Position numbers and translations under genes: made by a program. The notes beneath the pieces are model-generated. The model worked only from the letters and a program-made list of their open reading frames with translations. It made no database searches and had not been told where the DNA came from. From NCBI GenBank assembly GCA_945877045.1, contig CAMCQW010000130.1:1-5971 (forward strand): a stretch of 5,971 bases of DNA. The letters are read 5' to 3'. Source of the stretch: Chryseobacterium gleum. GTDB lineage: Bacteria; Bacteroidota; Bacteroidia; Flavobacteriales_D; Crocinitomicaceae. Shown piece by piece: positions 1-5,971 of the stretch (its first letter is position 1; each line of letters starts with the position of its first letter).

Positions 1-447
1 ATTTGCAAGTGCTTCCTTTGTAAAAGCAGCAATTACCTTACCATCGGCTTTACCGGCTAACTTAGAAGATAGGTTCCCCATTACCTTTCCGATATCTTGA
101 ATTCCTTTCGCGCCGGAGGATTCAATTGCCATAGCCACCTCCTTTTTCACATCATCATCGCTCAACATTTTTGGAAGGTACTCTTCAATTACTTTTGCTT
201 GAACCAATTCATCATGCGCTAAATCTTCCCGATTTTGACCAATATACAACTCATATGTTTCCATACGTTGTTTGAATAATTTAAGACAAATTTTTATTAC
301 TAATTCATCGCTGATTTCAGCAGAACCGCCAGATGTAGACTCGAGTAAAATTTTAGATTTAACATCTCTCAATGCCGCCAATCGATCTTTATCGCGCGCC
401 AACATTGCTTTTTTTATGCCATCATTAATTTGTATTGCAAGACTCAT
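1..447 (-). CDS. GatB/YqeY domain-containing protein (3' end cut at window edge)
   Basis: Reading from the ATG at 447 gives 149 codons open to the window edge. The protein begins MSLAIQINDGIKKAMLARDK, and the family's usual length is close to 150 residues, so probably only the stop codon or a few residues are missing. Recognisable family features are the N-terminal helix with an RLAALRDVKSKIL segment (about residues 22-34), the central VIEEYLPKMLSDDDV block (about 86-100), and a C-terminal IGKVMGNLSSKLAGKADG segment (about 118-135) typical of the YqeY/GatB tail domain. In GatB this domain helps hold tRNA during Glu-tRNA(Gln) amidation. The stand-alone proteins have no firmly established reaction, so I give no symbol. 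The start codon directly follows the ftsZ stop codon with no gap and no Shine-Dalgarno motif, which suggests translational coupling to ftsZ. The family call is secure; the function is not. Confidence 0.9.
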   Translation of the reverse strand, partial: MSLAIQINDGIKKAMLARDKDRLAALRDVKSKILLESTSGGSAEISDELVIKICLKLFKQRMETYELYIGQNREDLAHDELVQAKVIEEYLPKMLSDDDVKKEVAMAIESSGAKGIQDIGKVMGNLSSKLAGKADGKVIAAFTKEALAN

Positions 448-2229
448 TTAGTCAACATTATCGTGAAGAAAATTATTATTTCGCAACCCAGAACCATTAT
501 CTTCATCAGACAATCCGAACCTAGAAACATTATTTTGTGCGCTAGGAACTTCTCCGTTTATGTTAATATTTCTTCTAACGAAAGCAGGTTCTTTCTCAAA
601 ATCAGAAATTCCTTCTGCATTTTTTAATTTATTCGTATAGCCATGAATTTTAGAATTCCTCTCATCCATTTTACGTTGTTGTTCTTCTGGAGAAAGAATT
701 GCGTGCGTATTCGTAGTATTCCAACTTGTCTCACCATCATCCTCTAGAATATGCCTAACAATTTCAGGACTTCCTGATTCGGGTGTGCTAGCAGATGTAG
801 ACACCTCTTCTTCCATTTTACTTTCAAATACCAATGGCGCATCTATAGAATTATCATTCGAATTATCTGAATCGGAAAGGTCATAATTCGTTTCGCTTAC
901 TTCATTGGAAAGTGAATCCACTACATAATCATCGTCAGCATAAATTTCTGAATCAAACAAATCAAAAGAAATATTGGTAGATTCCTCCGAATTATTCGAT
1001 GGCAATTCCACCTCTAAATCAACACTACCAATAGCAGGAGATTCTACACTACTTTCATTCGAAAGAATTGGAGATTCAGTGTCTGATAATGGCTCGCTCC
1101 CTTTCAAGAAAGGTTCTTTTGCTAAAACATCACTCATACTTTCCAATTCAACACCTTCATTAATTGAAGAATCAATTGGTGAAGACATTGTATTCGTAAT
1201 TTCTTTCTTTAAATCGTCTCCTAAAGTCATTAATTTACGCTCGGGCAACGATTCAAAACCGGTATAGGGAACAGATAAGAAACCTGTAGCGATCAACGTA
1301 ATACTAATATTATCTCCTAAACTTGCATCATATCCATGTCCCCAGATCACATCTGCAGTTGCGCCTGCCGCATCTTGAATAAAATCAGTAATGCTAGTTA
1401 TTTCATCCATCATCACCTCTTTATCACCGTAGGTAATATTCAACAAGACGTATTTAGCCCCATTGATATCATTTTCATTTAACAGAGGAGAATTCAAGGC
1501 CGATTGTACGGCTTCCATAGCACGATTTTCACCTTCAGCTTTAGCGCTTCCCATGATTGCATGACCACTATTTCTAAGAACTGTATTCACATCATTGAAA
1601 TCGACATTGATCATTCCAGTAACAGAAATAACCTCCGCGATCCCTTTCGCAGCAACAGTAAGAATATTATCCGCTTCAGCAAATGCTTTTGTCAAGGCCA
1701 TGTTTTTACCAAACTCACGTAATTTCTCATTATTGATGATCAATAGCGTATCGACATTTTGACGCATTTTCTCCAAGCCTTCTTCCGCTTGCAACCTACG
1801 TTTTCTTCCTTCAAAATCGAAAGGAATTGTTACGATACCAACGGTAAGAATCCCAAGATCCTTTGCTACTTGCGCAATTACAGGAGCGGCACCAGTACCG
1901 GTTCCACCACCCATACCAGCAGTAACAAATACCATCTTAGTATTTTTGGAAAGCACCTCGCGCAATTCTTCAATATTCTCAATTGCAGCATTCATTCCTA
2001 CTTCAGGGATCATACCTGCTCCTCTTCCTTCCGTAAGATTTGGGCCCAATTGAATTTTATGAGGTACTGGCGAAATATCGAGTGCTTGTCGATCCGTATT
2101 GCAGACAATAAAATCCACGCCTACAATTCCTTGATTAAACATGTGATTCACTGCATTACTGCCACCACCACCAACTCCAATTACTTTAATAATTGAAGAC
2201 ATTCCTTTGGGGATATCAAATTCCATCAT
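448..2229 (-). CDS. ftsZ: Cell division protein FtsZ, long Bacteroidota form
   Basis: This is the tubulin-like GTPase that polymerises into the Z-ring at midcell. The 593-residue product has the GTP-binding GVGGGGSNAVNHM segment (about 18-30), the tubulin signature GGGTGTG (107-113), and the T7 loop with N208, D210 and D213, the residues that complete the GTPase site of the neighbouring subunit. The core ends near residue 320. A linker of about 220 residues follows and is strongly acidic: residues 377-470 contain 25 Asp/Glu and no Lys, Arg or His. The conserved C-terminal peptide appears as EPAFVRR (547-553), the likely FtsA-binding site. About 40 more residues follow, ending FLHDNVD. The protein is much longer than E. 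coli FtsZ (383 residues) but in the range I know for Bacteroidota. Two tandem ATGs occur (2229 and 2226); the first is used here, and the choice changes only one residue. No Shine-Dalgarno motif precedes it, only an A/T-only spacer after ftsA. Confidence 0.98.
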   Translation of the reverse strand: MMEFDIPKGMSSIIKVIGVGGGGSNAVNHMFNQGIVGVDFIVCNTDRQALDISPVPHKIQLGPNLTEGRGAGMIPEVGMNAAIENIEELREVLSKNTKMVFVTAGMGGGTGTGAAPVIAQVAKDLGILTVGIVTIPFDFEGRKRRLQAEEGLEKMRQNVDTLLIINNEKLREFGKNMALTKAFAEADNILTVAAKGIAEVISVTGMINVDFNDVNTVLRNSGHAIMGSAKAEGENRAMEAVQSALNSPLLNENDINGAKYVLLNITYGDKEVMMDEITSITDFIQDAAGATADVIWGHGYDASLGDNISITLIATGFLSVPYTGFESLPERKLMTLGDDLKKEITNTMSSPIDSSINEGVELESMSDVLAKEPFLKGSEPLSDTESPILSNESSVESPAIGSVDLEVELPSNNSEESTNISFDLFDSEIYADDDYVVDSLSNEVSETNYDLSDSDNSNDNSIDAPLVFESKMEEEVSTSASTPESGSPEIVRHILEDDGETSWNTTNTHAILSPEEQQRKMDERNSKIHGYTNKLKNAEGISDFEKEPAFVRRNININGEVPSAQNNVSRFGLSDEDNGSGLRNNNFLHDNVD

Positions 2230-2247
2230 ATTATAAATTATTAATTA
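2230..2247 (-). promoter_or_regulatory. A/T-only ftsA-ftsZ spacer, probable translation leader of ftsZ
   Basis: The 18 bases between the ftsA stop and the ftsZ start contain only A and T. Read on the minus strand, the ftsA stop TAA is followed at once by a second in-frame TAA, then ATTAATA-type repeats, then TATAAT touching the ATGATG start. There is no Shine-Dalgarno sequence. Bacteroidota commonly initiate on A/T-rich, weakly structured leaders instead, so this is most simply the ftsZ ribosome-loading region. The TATAAT string is unlikely to be a promoter, because the main sigma factor of this phylum uses a different -7 element and TATAAT abuts the start codon. Confidence 0.45.
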
Positions 2248-3585
2248 TTAATCATCTTCTAAAAATCGTGGTAATTTATTTAATATTTTATTAAAGAAAT
2301 TACCTCTTAATTTTGGGTCATTATGGGAAATCGTTTTGTTATTATTGGGTGCTTCATTCACATCATCGGGCAGCTCTTCCATTCTTTCAAACCCTTTTAA
2401 TACCAAGCCAATTCCAGTCGAATACATTGGACTAGCCAAATTATCCATTTGATTAGGATTCGCTAGGTGTTCATTAGGAAAACCTATACGCGTATCAATT
2501 CCAGTAGTGTATTCAAATAATTGAGTCAAGTGTTTCATTTGAGCGCCTCCACCAGTAACTACTATACCGGCTAAAATCTTTTTACTAAATCCGGAGTTTT
2601 CAATCTCATAATGAACCAATTCGATAATATCCTCCATGCGCGATTGAATAATCTTCGATAAATTTCTCAAGGTAATCTCTTTGGGATCTCTTCCTCTGAA
2701 TCCAGGTATGCAAACTACCTCATATTCATTACTTTCAGAAGCAAAAGCACTACCGAAACGAACCTTTAAATTTTCCGCATGTCTACGAATAATTTTACAT
2801 CCTTCTTTAATATCGTCAGTTATAACATTTCCTCCAAAAGGAATCACGGCAGTATGTCGAATAATTCCTTCGTAGAAAATTGCTACATCTGTGGTGCCTC
2901 CACCGATATCGACTAAGACTACGCCTTCATCTTTTTCTTCTTGAGTTAACACGGCATCCGCAGAAGCGATTGGCTCGAGCACAAAATGTTTGATTTGCAA
3001 TCCAGCATTTTCGACACACCTTCTAATATTTTGGACATTACTAACGTGACCAGTAATAATATGAAAATTAGCTTCTAATCGCACGCCAGCCATCCCGATA
3101 GGATTTTTAATTCCGGGCTGATTATCGACAATATATTCTTGGGGGATAACATCGATTATTTCTTCTCCTGGATTCATAACCAACTTATGCATATCTTTTA
3201 CGAGTGCGTTGATATCCTCTTGGACAATTTCATTTTCGGAATTATTACGCGTATAGATTCCACGATGTTGGAGACTTTTTATATGTTGCCCGGCAATTCC
3301 AACATTGATGTTTTTAATAATCAAATCACCTTCCACCCTGCCTTGAGTTTCTTTTACAGCAAGAATTATCGATTCTACTGTTTGTTTGATATTAGAAACA
3401 ACTCCACTCATTACGCCCAATGACTCACTTTTTCCCATAGAAAGTATTTCAATTTTTCCATGGTCATTTTTCTTTCCAACAAAACAAGCAATTTTAGTCG
3501 TCCCTATATCTAAACCGACAACAATTTTAGTGCGTTTAACATTTTCTGTTGAACCATTATTTTCTACCAACGATTTGTCCTTCAT
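2248..3585 (-). CDS. ftsA: Cell division protein FtsA
   Basis: FtsA is an actin-family ATPase that anchors FtsZ filaments to the inner membrane and recruits later divisome proteins. The 445-residue product has the phosphate-1 motif VGLDIGTTKIACFVG (23-37), the FtsA-specific 1C domain after about residue 90, the IPQEYIVDNQPGIKNPIGM segment (147-165), the phosphate-2 motif VLVDIGGGTTDVAIF (223-237) and the adenosine motif GIVVTGGGAQMKHL (340-353). The tail NFFNKILNKLPRFLEDD (429-445) looks like the amphipathic helix that binds the membrane. The ATG at 3585 lies inside ftsQ, giving a 29 nt overlap. It is still the best start: the next in-frame Met is residue 50, past the first phosphate motif, and the only alternative I see before that motif is a TTG at residue 6, also inside the overlap. 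The first 19 residues form a polar extension ahead of the actin fold. Tandem TAA stops end the gene. Confidence 0.97.
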   Translation of the reverse strand: MKDKSLVENNGSTENVKRTKIVVGLDIGTTKIACFVGKKNDHGKIEILSMGKSESLGVMSGVVSNIKQTVESIILAVKETQGRVEGDLIIKNINVGIAGQHIKSLQHRGIYTRNNSENEIVQEDINALVKDMHKLVMNPGEEIIDVIPQEYIVDNQPGIKNPIGMAGVRLEANFHIITGHVSNVQNIRRCVENAGLQIKHFVLEPIASADAVLTQEEKDEGVVLVDIGGGTTDVAIFYEGIIRHTAVIPFGGNVITDDIKEGCKIIRRHAENLKVRFGSAFASESNEYEVVCIPGFRGRDPKEITLRNLSKIIQSRMEDIIELVHYEIENSGFSKKILAGIVVTGGGAQMKHLTQLFEYTTGIDTRIGFPNEHLANPNQMDNLASPMYSTGIGLVLKGFERMEELPDDVNEAPNNNKTISHNDPKLRGNFFNKILNKLPRFLEDD

Positions 3586-4348
3586 ATTTTACTATTATCG
3601 TATTATATTTCGCCCAACCTTCTTGGGGCATACCTTCTCTATAAAAAACTTTCAAGCGGTTAAATTTATCCTTCACTTCTTCATCGGATTTAGCTGAACC
3701 AAATAGTATGGTTTGGCTTCCAACAAGTGGAATAAGGAGGAAATCACCGTTCATTTCCAAGTAAACTTGCCCAATCAAAGCATTAAAAAATGGATCATTA
3801 CAAACATAATTGGAAATTCGATAGATATCATCTAATTTTCGAATACTTTTCAAAGAATCATTGTTAATAATTTCTTTTACCGATTGATTTTTCAGGTTTT
3901 CAAGAATATTTCCTGAAATCACTAGAACACGAGCCGTATGAAGATGAGTTCTATTAATAGTGAAGCCCTCATCGTCTAAGTAATAAGAATTTTGTGAAAG
4001 GTTAAAAATTCTAGCAATTGGCTTTCGGAGCTGAACATTAATATTCCAGGTACTGCCTATATTCTTAAAAACCTTAACGCTTTTAACCTCTTCCATAGCC
4101 CTAATGAAGGATTCTATTTTTTTAATGTTAATTTTTTCGACGCGATCCCCAACGGAATAAAGGTTTTTAAAAATCAAGCGGTCCAACAATTCACTTTCAG
4201 TTAAGAAGGCATTTTCCCCCTCCACATGTATTGAAATAGTTGGTTTTTTAGAAATAATCTTCTCGTTTTTGTTGTTAGCAAAAAACAGAATTACTAGTAT
4301 GCCAATCCCCAATAGGACCAAAAAAATTAGTGTCAATACTTTTTTCAT
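3557..4348 (-). CDS. ftsQ: Cell division protein FtsQ (DivIB family)
   Basis: FtsQ is a bitopic membrane protein that links early and late divisome proteins, classically through the FtsB/FtsL pair. The 263-residue product begins with two Lys residues and one strong hydrophobic segment (about 4-24), followed by a Lys/Asn-rich stretch, consistent with a short cytoplasmic N-terminus and a periplasmic body. Residues about 36-113 fit a POTRA domain: a strand ISIHVEGENAFL, helices, then VKSVKVFKNIGSTWNINVQL and RKPIARIF, a typical FtsQ pattern. The beta domain follows from YYLDDEGF (122-129) and closes with the WAKYNTIIVKYEGQIV strand (245-260), resembling other Bacteroidota FtsQ proteins. Primary sequence conservation in this family is low, so position between murC and ftsA adds much to the call. 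Its ATG overlaps the murC stop as ATGA, and its 3' end overlaps ftsA by 29 nt, so translation of the three genes is probably coupled. Confidence 0.92.
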   Translation of the reverse strand: MKKVLTLIFLVLLGIGILVILFFANNKNEKIISKKPTISIHVEGENAFLTESELLDRLIFKNLYSVGDRVEKINIKKIESFIRAMEEVKSVKVFKNIGSTWNINVQLRKPIARIFNLSQNSYYLDDEGFTINRTHLHTARVLVISGNILENLKNQSVKEIINNDSLKSIRKLDDIYRISNYVCNDPFFNALIGQVYLEMNGDFLLIPLVGSQTILFGSAKSDEEVKDKFNRLKVFYREGMPQEGWAKYNTIIVKYEGQIVGRK

Positions 4349-5730
4349 CCTTGAGGCTTATTTTTGATTAATAATTCTTTAATTGGCAAAATAAGCCGAT
4401 CAATATCCCCGGCACCAATAGTAACAAATATTCCTGTTTTAAACTCTTCAACTCTTTCAAACAATTCCTCGATAGACATCCGTTTTTTATTGGAATGATC
4501 GATTAAACTAAGCAACCAATCGGAAGTCACGCCTTCAATAGGCAATTCTCGTGCTGGGTAAATTGGCAATAAGATCACCTCATCTAAAGCACTCAATGAC
4601 TTTGCGAATTCACTTGCAAAATCCTTTGTTCGAGAGAAAAGGTGAGGCTGAAAAACACCCGTTATTTTCTTCATTGGATAGCGCATTTTAAGCGAGGTAA
4701 TCAAGGCATCAATTTCAGTAGGATGATGTGCATAGTCATCCAAAAAAACCAGTTTTTCAGTTTGAAAAATTGTTTCGAACCTTCTTTTTAAACCAAGAAA
4801 TGACTGAAGACCATCAATGATAGAAGTTGATGAAATACCTAATTCTGTCAAAAGAGCGACGCAAGCAAGCGCATTCTCCGCATTATGAATTCCAGCCAAG
4901 CCAAGTTCAACATGCATCCATTTATCGTTCTTTAAACGAATGTCACAAAAAGCCACATTGTTTTCATAATACAAATTATCAATTGAATAATCGGCCGTGT
5001 CTGAAAACAAGGCATAGCTTATTTTTCTAGCGTCAGAAGGCAATTCTACTCCTTCCTTACAAACCAATAAACCAGCTGGATCGATCTTCATTGCAAATTG
5101 ACGAAAGCCATCCAAAAACGATTCTTTAGAACCATAAATATCCAAATGATCCGGATCGGCAGAAGTAATAATCGCACAGTATGGCGATAATTTTAAAAAG
5201 GAACGGTCGAATTCATCCGCTTCAACCACCATAAATTCAGGGTCATTTTGAATCACTAAATTCGAATTAAAATTAGTGGCAATTGCCCCTAAAAAAGCAG
5301 TGAATTTTGTGTCTGTACCATTCAATATGTGAGCAAGGAGAGAGCTCGTTGTTGATTTTCCGTGTGTCCCTGCTACACATAGACTTTTTGCTGTTTGCGT
5401 AATCAAACCAAGAATTTCAGCCCTTTTCATTATGGGAAACTCGTTTTCTTTAAAATAATTCAGGATTAAATTATCAGATTTAATCGCTGGCGTATAAACA
5501 ATGAGGACCTCTTTTTTCTCCAAAAAGGCAGCATGAATTGACGCAATCTCATCGATATAGTTAATAAAACAACCTTCTCGCACCAAATCAAGCGTCAAAG
5601 CTGATTCGTTTCGATCATAGCCATACACCAACTTTCCTTCTGACAAAAAATAGCGGGCAAGCGCCGACATTCCGATACCCCCAATACCTAGAAAATATAC
5701 TTTACTAAAAGAAGTTAAGGTAGTTGCCAT
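4345..5730 (-). CDS. murC: UDP-N-acetylmuramate--L-alanine ligase MurC
   Basis: MurC joins L-alanine to UDP-N-acetylmuramate using ATP, the first stem-peptide step of peptidoglycan synthesis in the cytoplasm. The 461-residue length is normal. The N-terminal Rossmann-like domain carries GIGGIGMSALA (15-25). The central ATPase domain carries the P-loop GTHGKSTT (121-128), where Ser126 stands in the place more often held by Thr, a conservative change. It is followed by VVEADEFDRSFLKLSP (168-183) and ADPDHLDIYG (191-200). The linker to the C-terminal domain holds GIHNAENALAC (280-290). The ligase domain shows DDYAHHPTEI (331-340), FQPHLFSRTKDF (360-371) and IYPARELPIEGVTS (390-403), all MurC-type. 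The ATG at 5730 puts the glycine-rich motif at the usual distance from the N-terminus. It starts 1 nt after the murG stop. AAGG lies 4 nt before the ATG, inside the last codons of murG, a weak and rather close Shine-Dalgarno candidate. Confidence 0.98.
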   Translation of the reverse strand: MATTLTSFSKVYFLGIGGIGMSALARYFLSEGKLVYGYDRNESALTLDLVREGCFINYIDEIASIHAAFLEKKEVLIVYTPAIKSDNLILNYFKENEFPIMKRAEILGLITQTAKSLCVAGTHGKSTTSSLLAHILNGTDTKFTAFLGAIATNFNSNLVIQNDPEFMVVEADEFDRSFLKLSPYCAIITSADPDHLDIYGSKESFLDGFRQFAMKIDPAGLLVCKEGVELPSDARKISYALFSDTADYSIDNLYYENNVAFCDIRLKNDKWMHVELGLAGIHNAENALACVALLTELGISSTSIIDGLQSFLGLKRRFETIFQTEKLVFLDDYAHHPTEIDALITSLKMRYPMKKITGVFQPHLFSRTKDFASEFAKSLSALDEVILLPIYPARELPIEGVTSDWLLSLIDHSNKKRMSIEELFERVEEFKTGIFVTIGAGDIDRLILPIKELLIKNKPQG

Positions 5731-5731
5731 G

Positions 5732-5971
5732 TTACCTTATTGATTTAGAAACAAGCTCTTGGCAAGCATTTACAATATCTGCCGTTGCATTTGGCATCCC
5801 CATTTTCTTTATATTCAATGATAATTGATCCATCTTTTCTGGTGAATTTAACAACTCAACTATGTGCTGAAAAAGCGTTTCTTTGGCAACAGCATCCTTC
5901 ACTAGAACAGCGGCAGAATTATTTACCAAAACCATTGCATTTTTTGTTTGATGATCTTCAGAAACATTAGG
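5732..5971 (-). CDS. murG: MurG, C-terminal fragment (5' part outside window)
   Basis: MurG is the membrane-associated glycosyltransferase that adds GlcNAc to lipid I to make lipid II on the cytoplasmic face. Only the last 79 residues are present, about a fifth of a protein of roughly 365. The frame is open to the window edge, so the Met codon at 5935 is internal and not a start. The fragment opens with PNVSEDHQTKNAMVLVNNSA, the form usual in Bacteroidota for the segment that contacts the donor sugar nucleotide in E. coli MurG. It then runs through AAVLVKDAVAKETL and a helical C-terminus typical of GT-B glycosyltransferases. No N-terminal domain can be inspected here. It ends with TAA one base before the murC start, so the two are probably co-transcribed and coupled. 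Confidence 0.93.
   Translation of the reverse strand, partial: PNVSEDHQTKNAMVLVNNSAAVLVKDAVAKETLFQHIVELLNSPEKMDQLSLNIKKMGMPNATADIVNACQELVSKSIR

Noticed and set aside
974..1267. A plus-strand open frame opposite the FtsZ linker
   Set aside because: The acidic, Ser-rich linker codons keep the opposite strand free of stops. I see no recognisable domain or independent start signal.
1759..2196. A 145-codon plus-strand open frame opposite ftsZ
   Set aside because: It lies entirely antisense to the highly conserved FtsZ GTPase domain. Its translation is rich in His, Asn, Ser and Thr and resembles no family I know; it is a codon-bias shadow.
2230..2247. TATAAT just before the ftsZ start as a -10 promoter element
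   Set aside because: It touches the start codon, leaving no leader. The main sigma factor of Bacteroidota prefers a TAnnTTTG element about 7 bases before the transcription start, with TTTG further upstream. Scanning the minus strand by eye for TAnnTTTG found no convincing match in the window.
3386..3697. Plus-strand open frame with Phe-rich segments opposite the ftsA/ftsQ junction
   Set aside because: The hydrophobic look comes from reading A-rich Lys/Asn codons of the minus-strand genes backwards (AAA becomes TTT, Phe). The sense genes are well supported.
5732..5935. A small independent 67-residue gene starting at 5935
   Set aside because: The same frame stays open to the window edge, and the residues before that Met (PNVSEDHQTKNA) are a conserved MurG segment, so this is the tail of murG.
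1..5971. A previously undescribed system, mobile element, CRISPR array or horizontally acquired insert
   Set aside because: Every base except 19 is assigned to six core genes in a known order with intact motifs. I saw no repeats of note, inverted repeats, integration marks, or a shift in composition between genes.

Overview
The window is a piece of the division and cell wall (dcw) cluster of a member of the Bacteroidota. All genes lie on the minus strand, so transcription runs from the high-coordinate end to the low one: murG (3' end only), murC, ftsQ, ftsA, ftsZ, then a GatB/YqeY-domain gene cut just before its stop codon. The phylum call rests on four things: this gene order with murC followed directly by ftsQ (no ddl or murB between), the YqeY-type gene right behind ftsZ, the long FtsZ tail ending FLHDNVD, and the AT-rich sequence with almost no Shine-Dalgarno motifs. 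A Flavobacteriia-like lineage is plausible, but I cannot place it more finely.

Layout from upstream to downstream: murG 5971-5732 (partial), 1 nt gap, murC 5730-4345, 4 nt ATGA overlap, ftsQ 4348-3557, 29 nt overlap, ftsA 3585-2248, 18 nt A/T-only spacer, ftsZ 2229-448, 0 nt, GatB/YqeY-domain gene 447-1. Only 19 bases are noncoding, and there is no gene-free stretch over 300 bases. I see no tRNA, rRNA, mobile element, CRISPR array, terminator or convincing promoter, so these genes are most likely read as part of one operon whose promoter lies outside the window.

The genes form one working unit. MurG completes lipid II at the membrane and MurC starts the Mur ligase series by adding the first amino acid of the stem peptide. 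FtsQ is a membrane-anchored divisome scaffold. FtsA is the actin-like membrane tether, and FtsZ is the tubulin-like GTPase that forms the Z-ring. The YqeY-type protein is related to the tRNA-binding tail of GatB and its cellular role is unsettled. All active-site motifs I could check are intact and no gene is broken. The region looks like conserved core genome. I do not see an undescribed system here; the points of interest are details of FtsZ's C-terminal tail and of the gene junctions.
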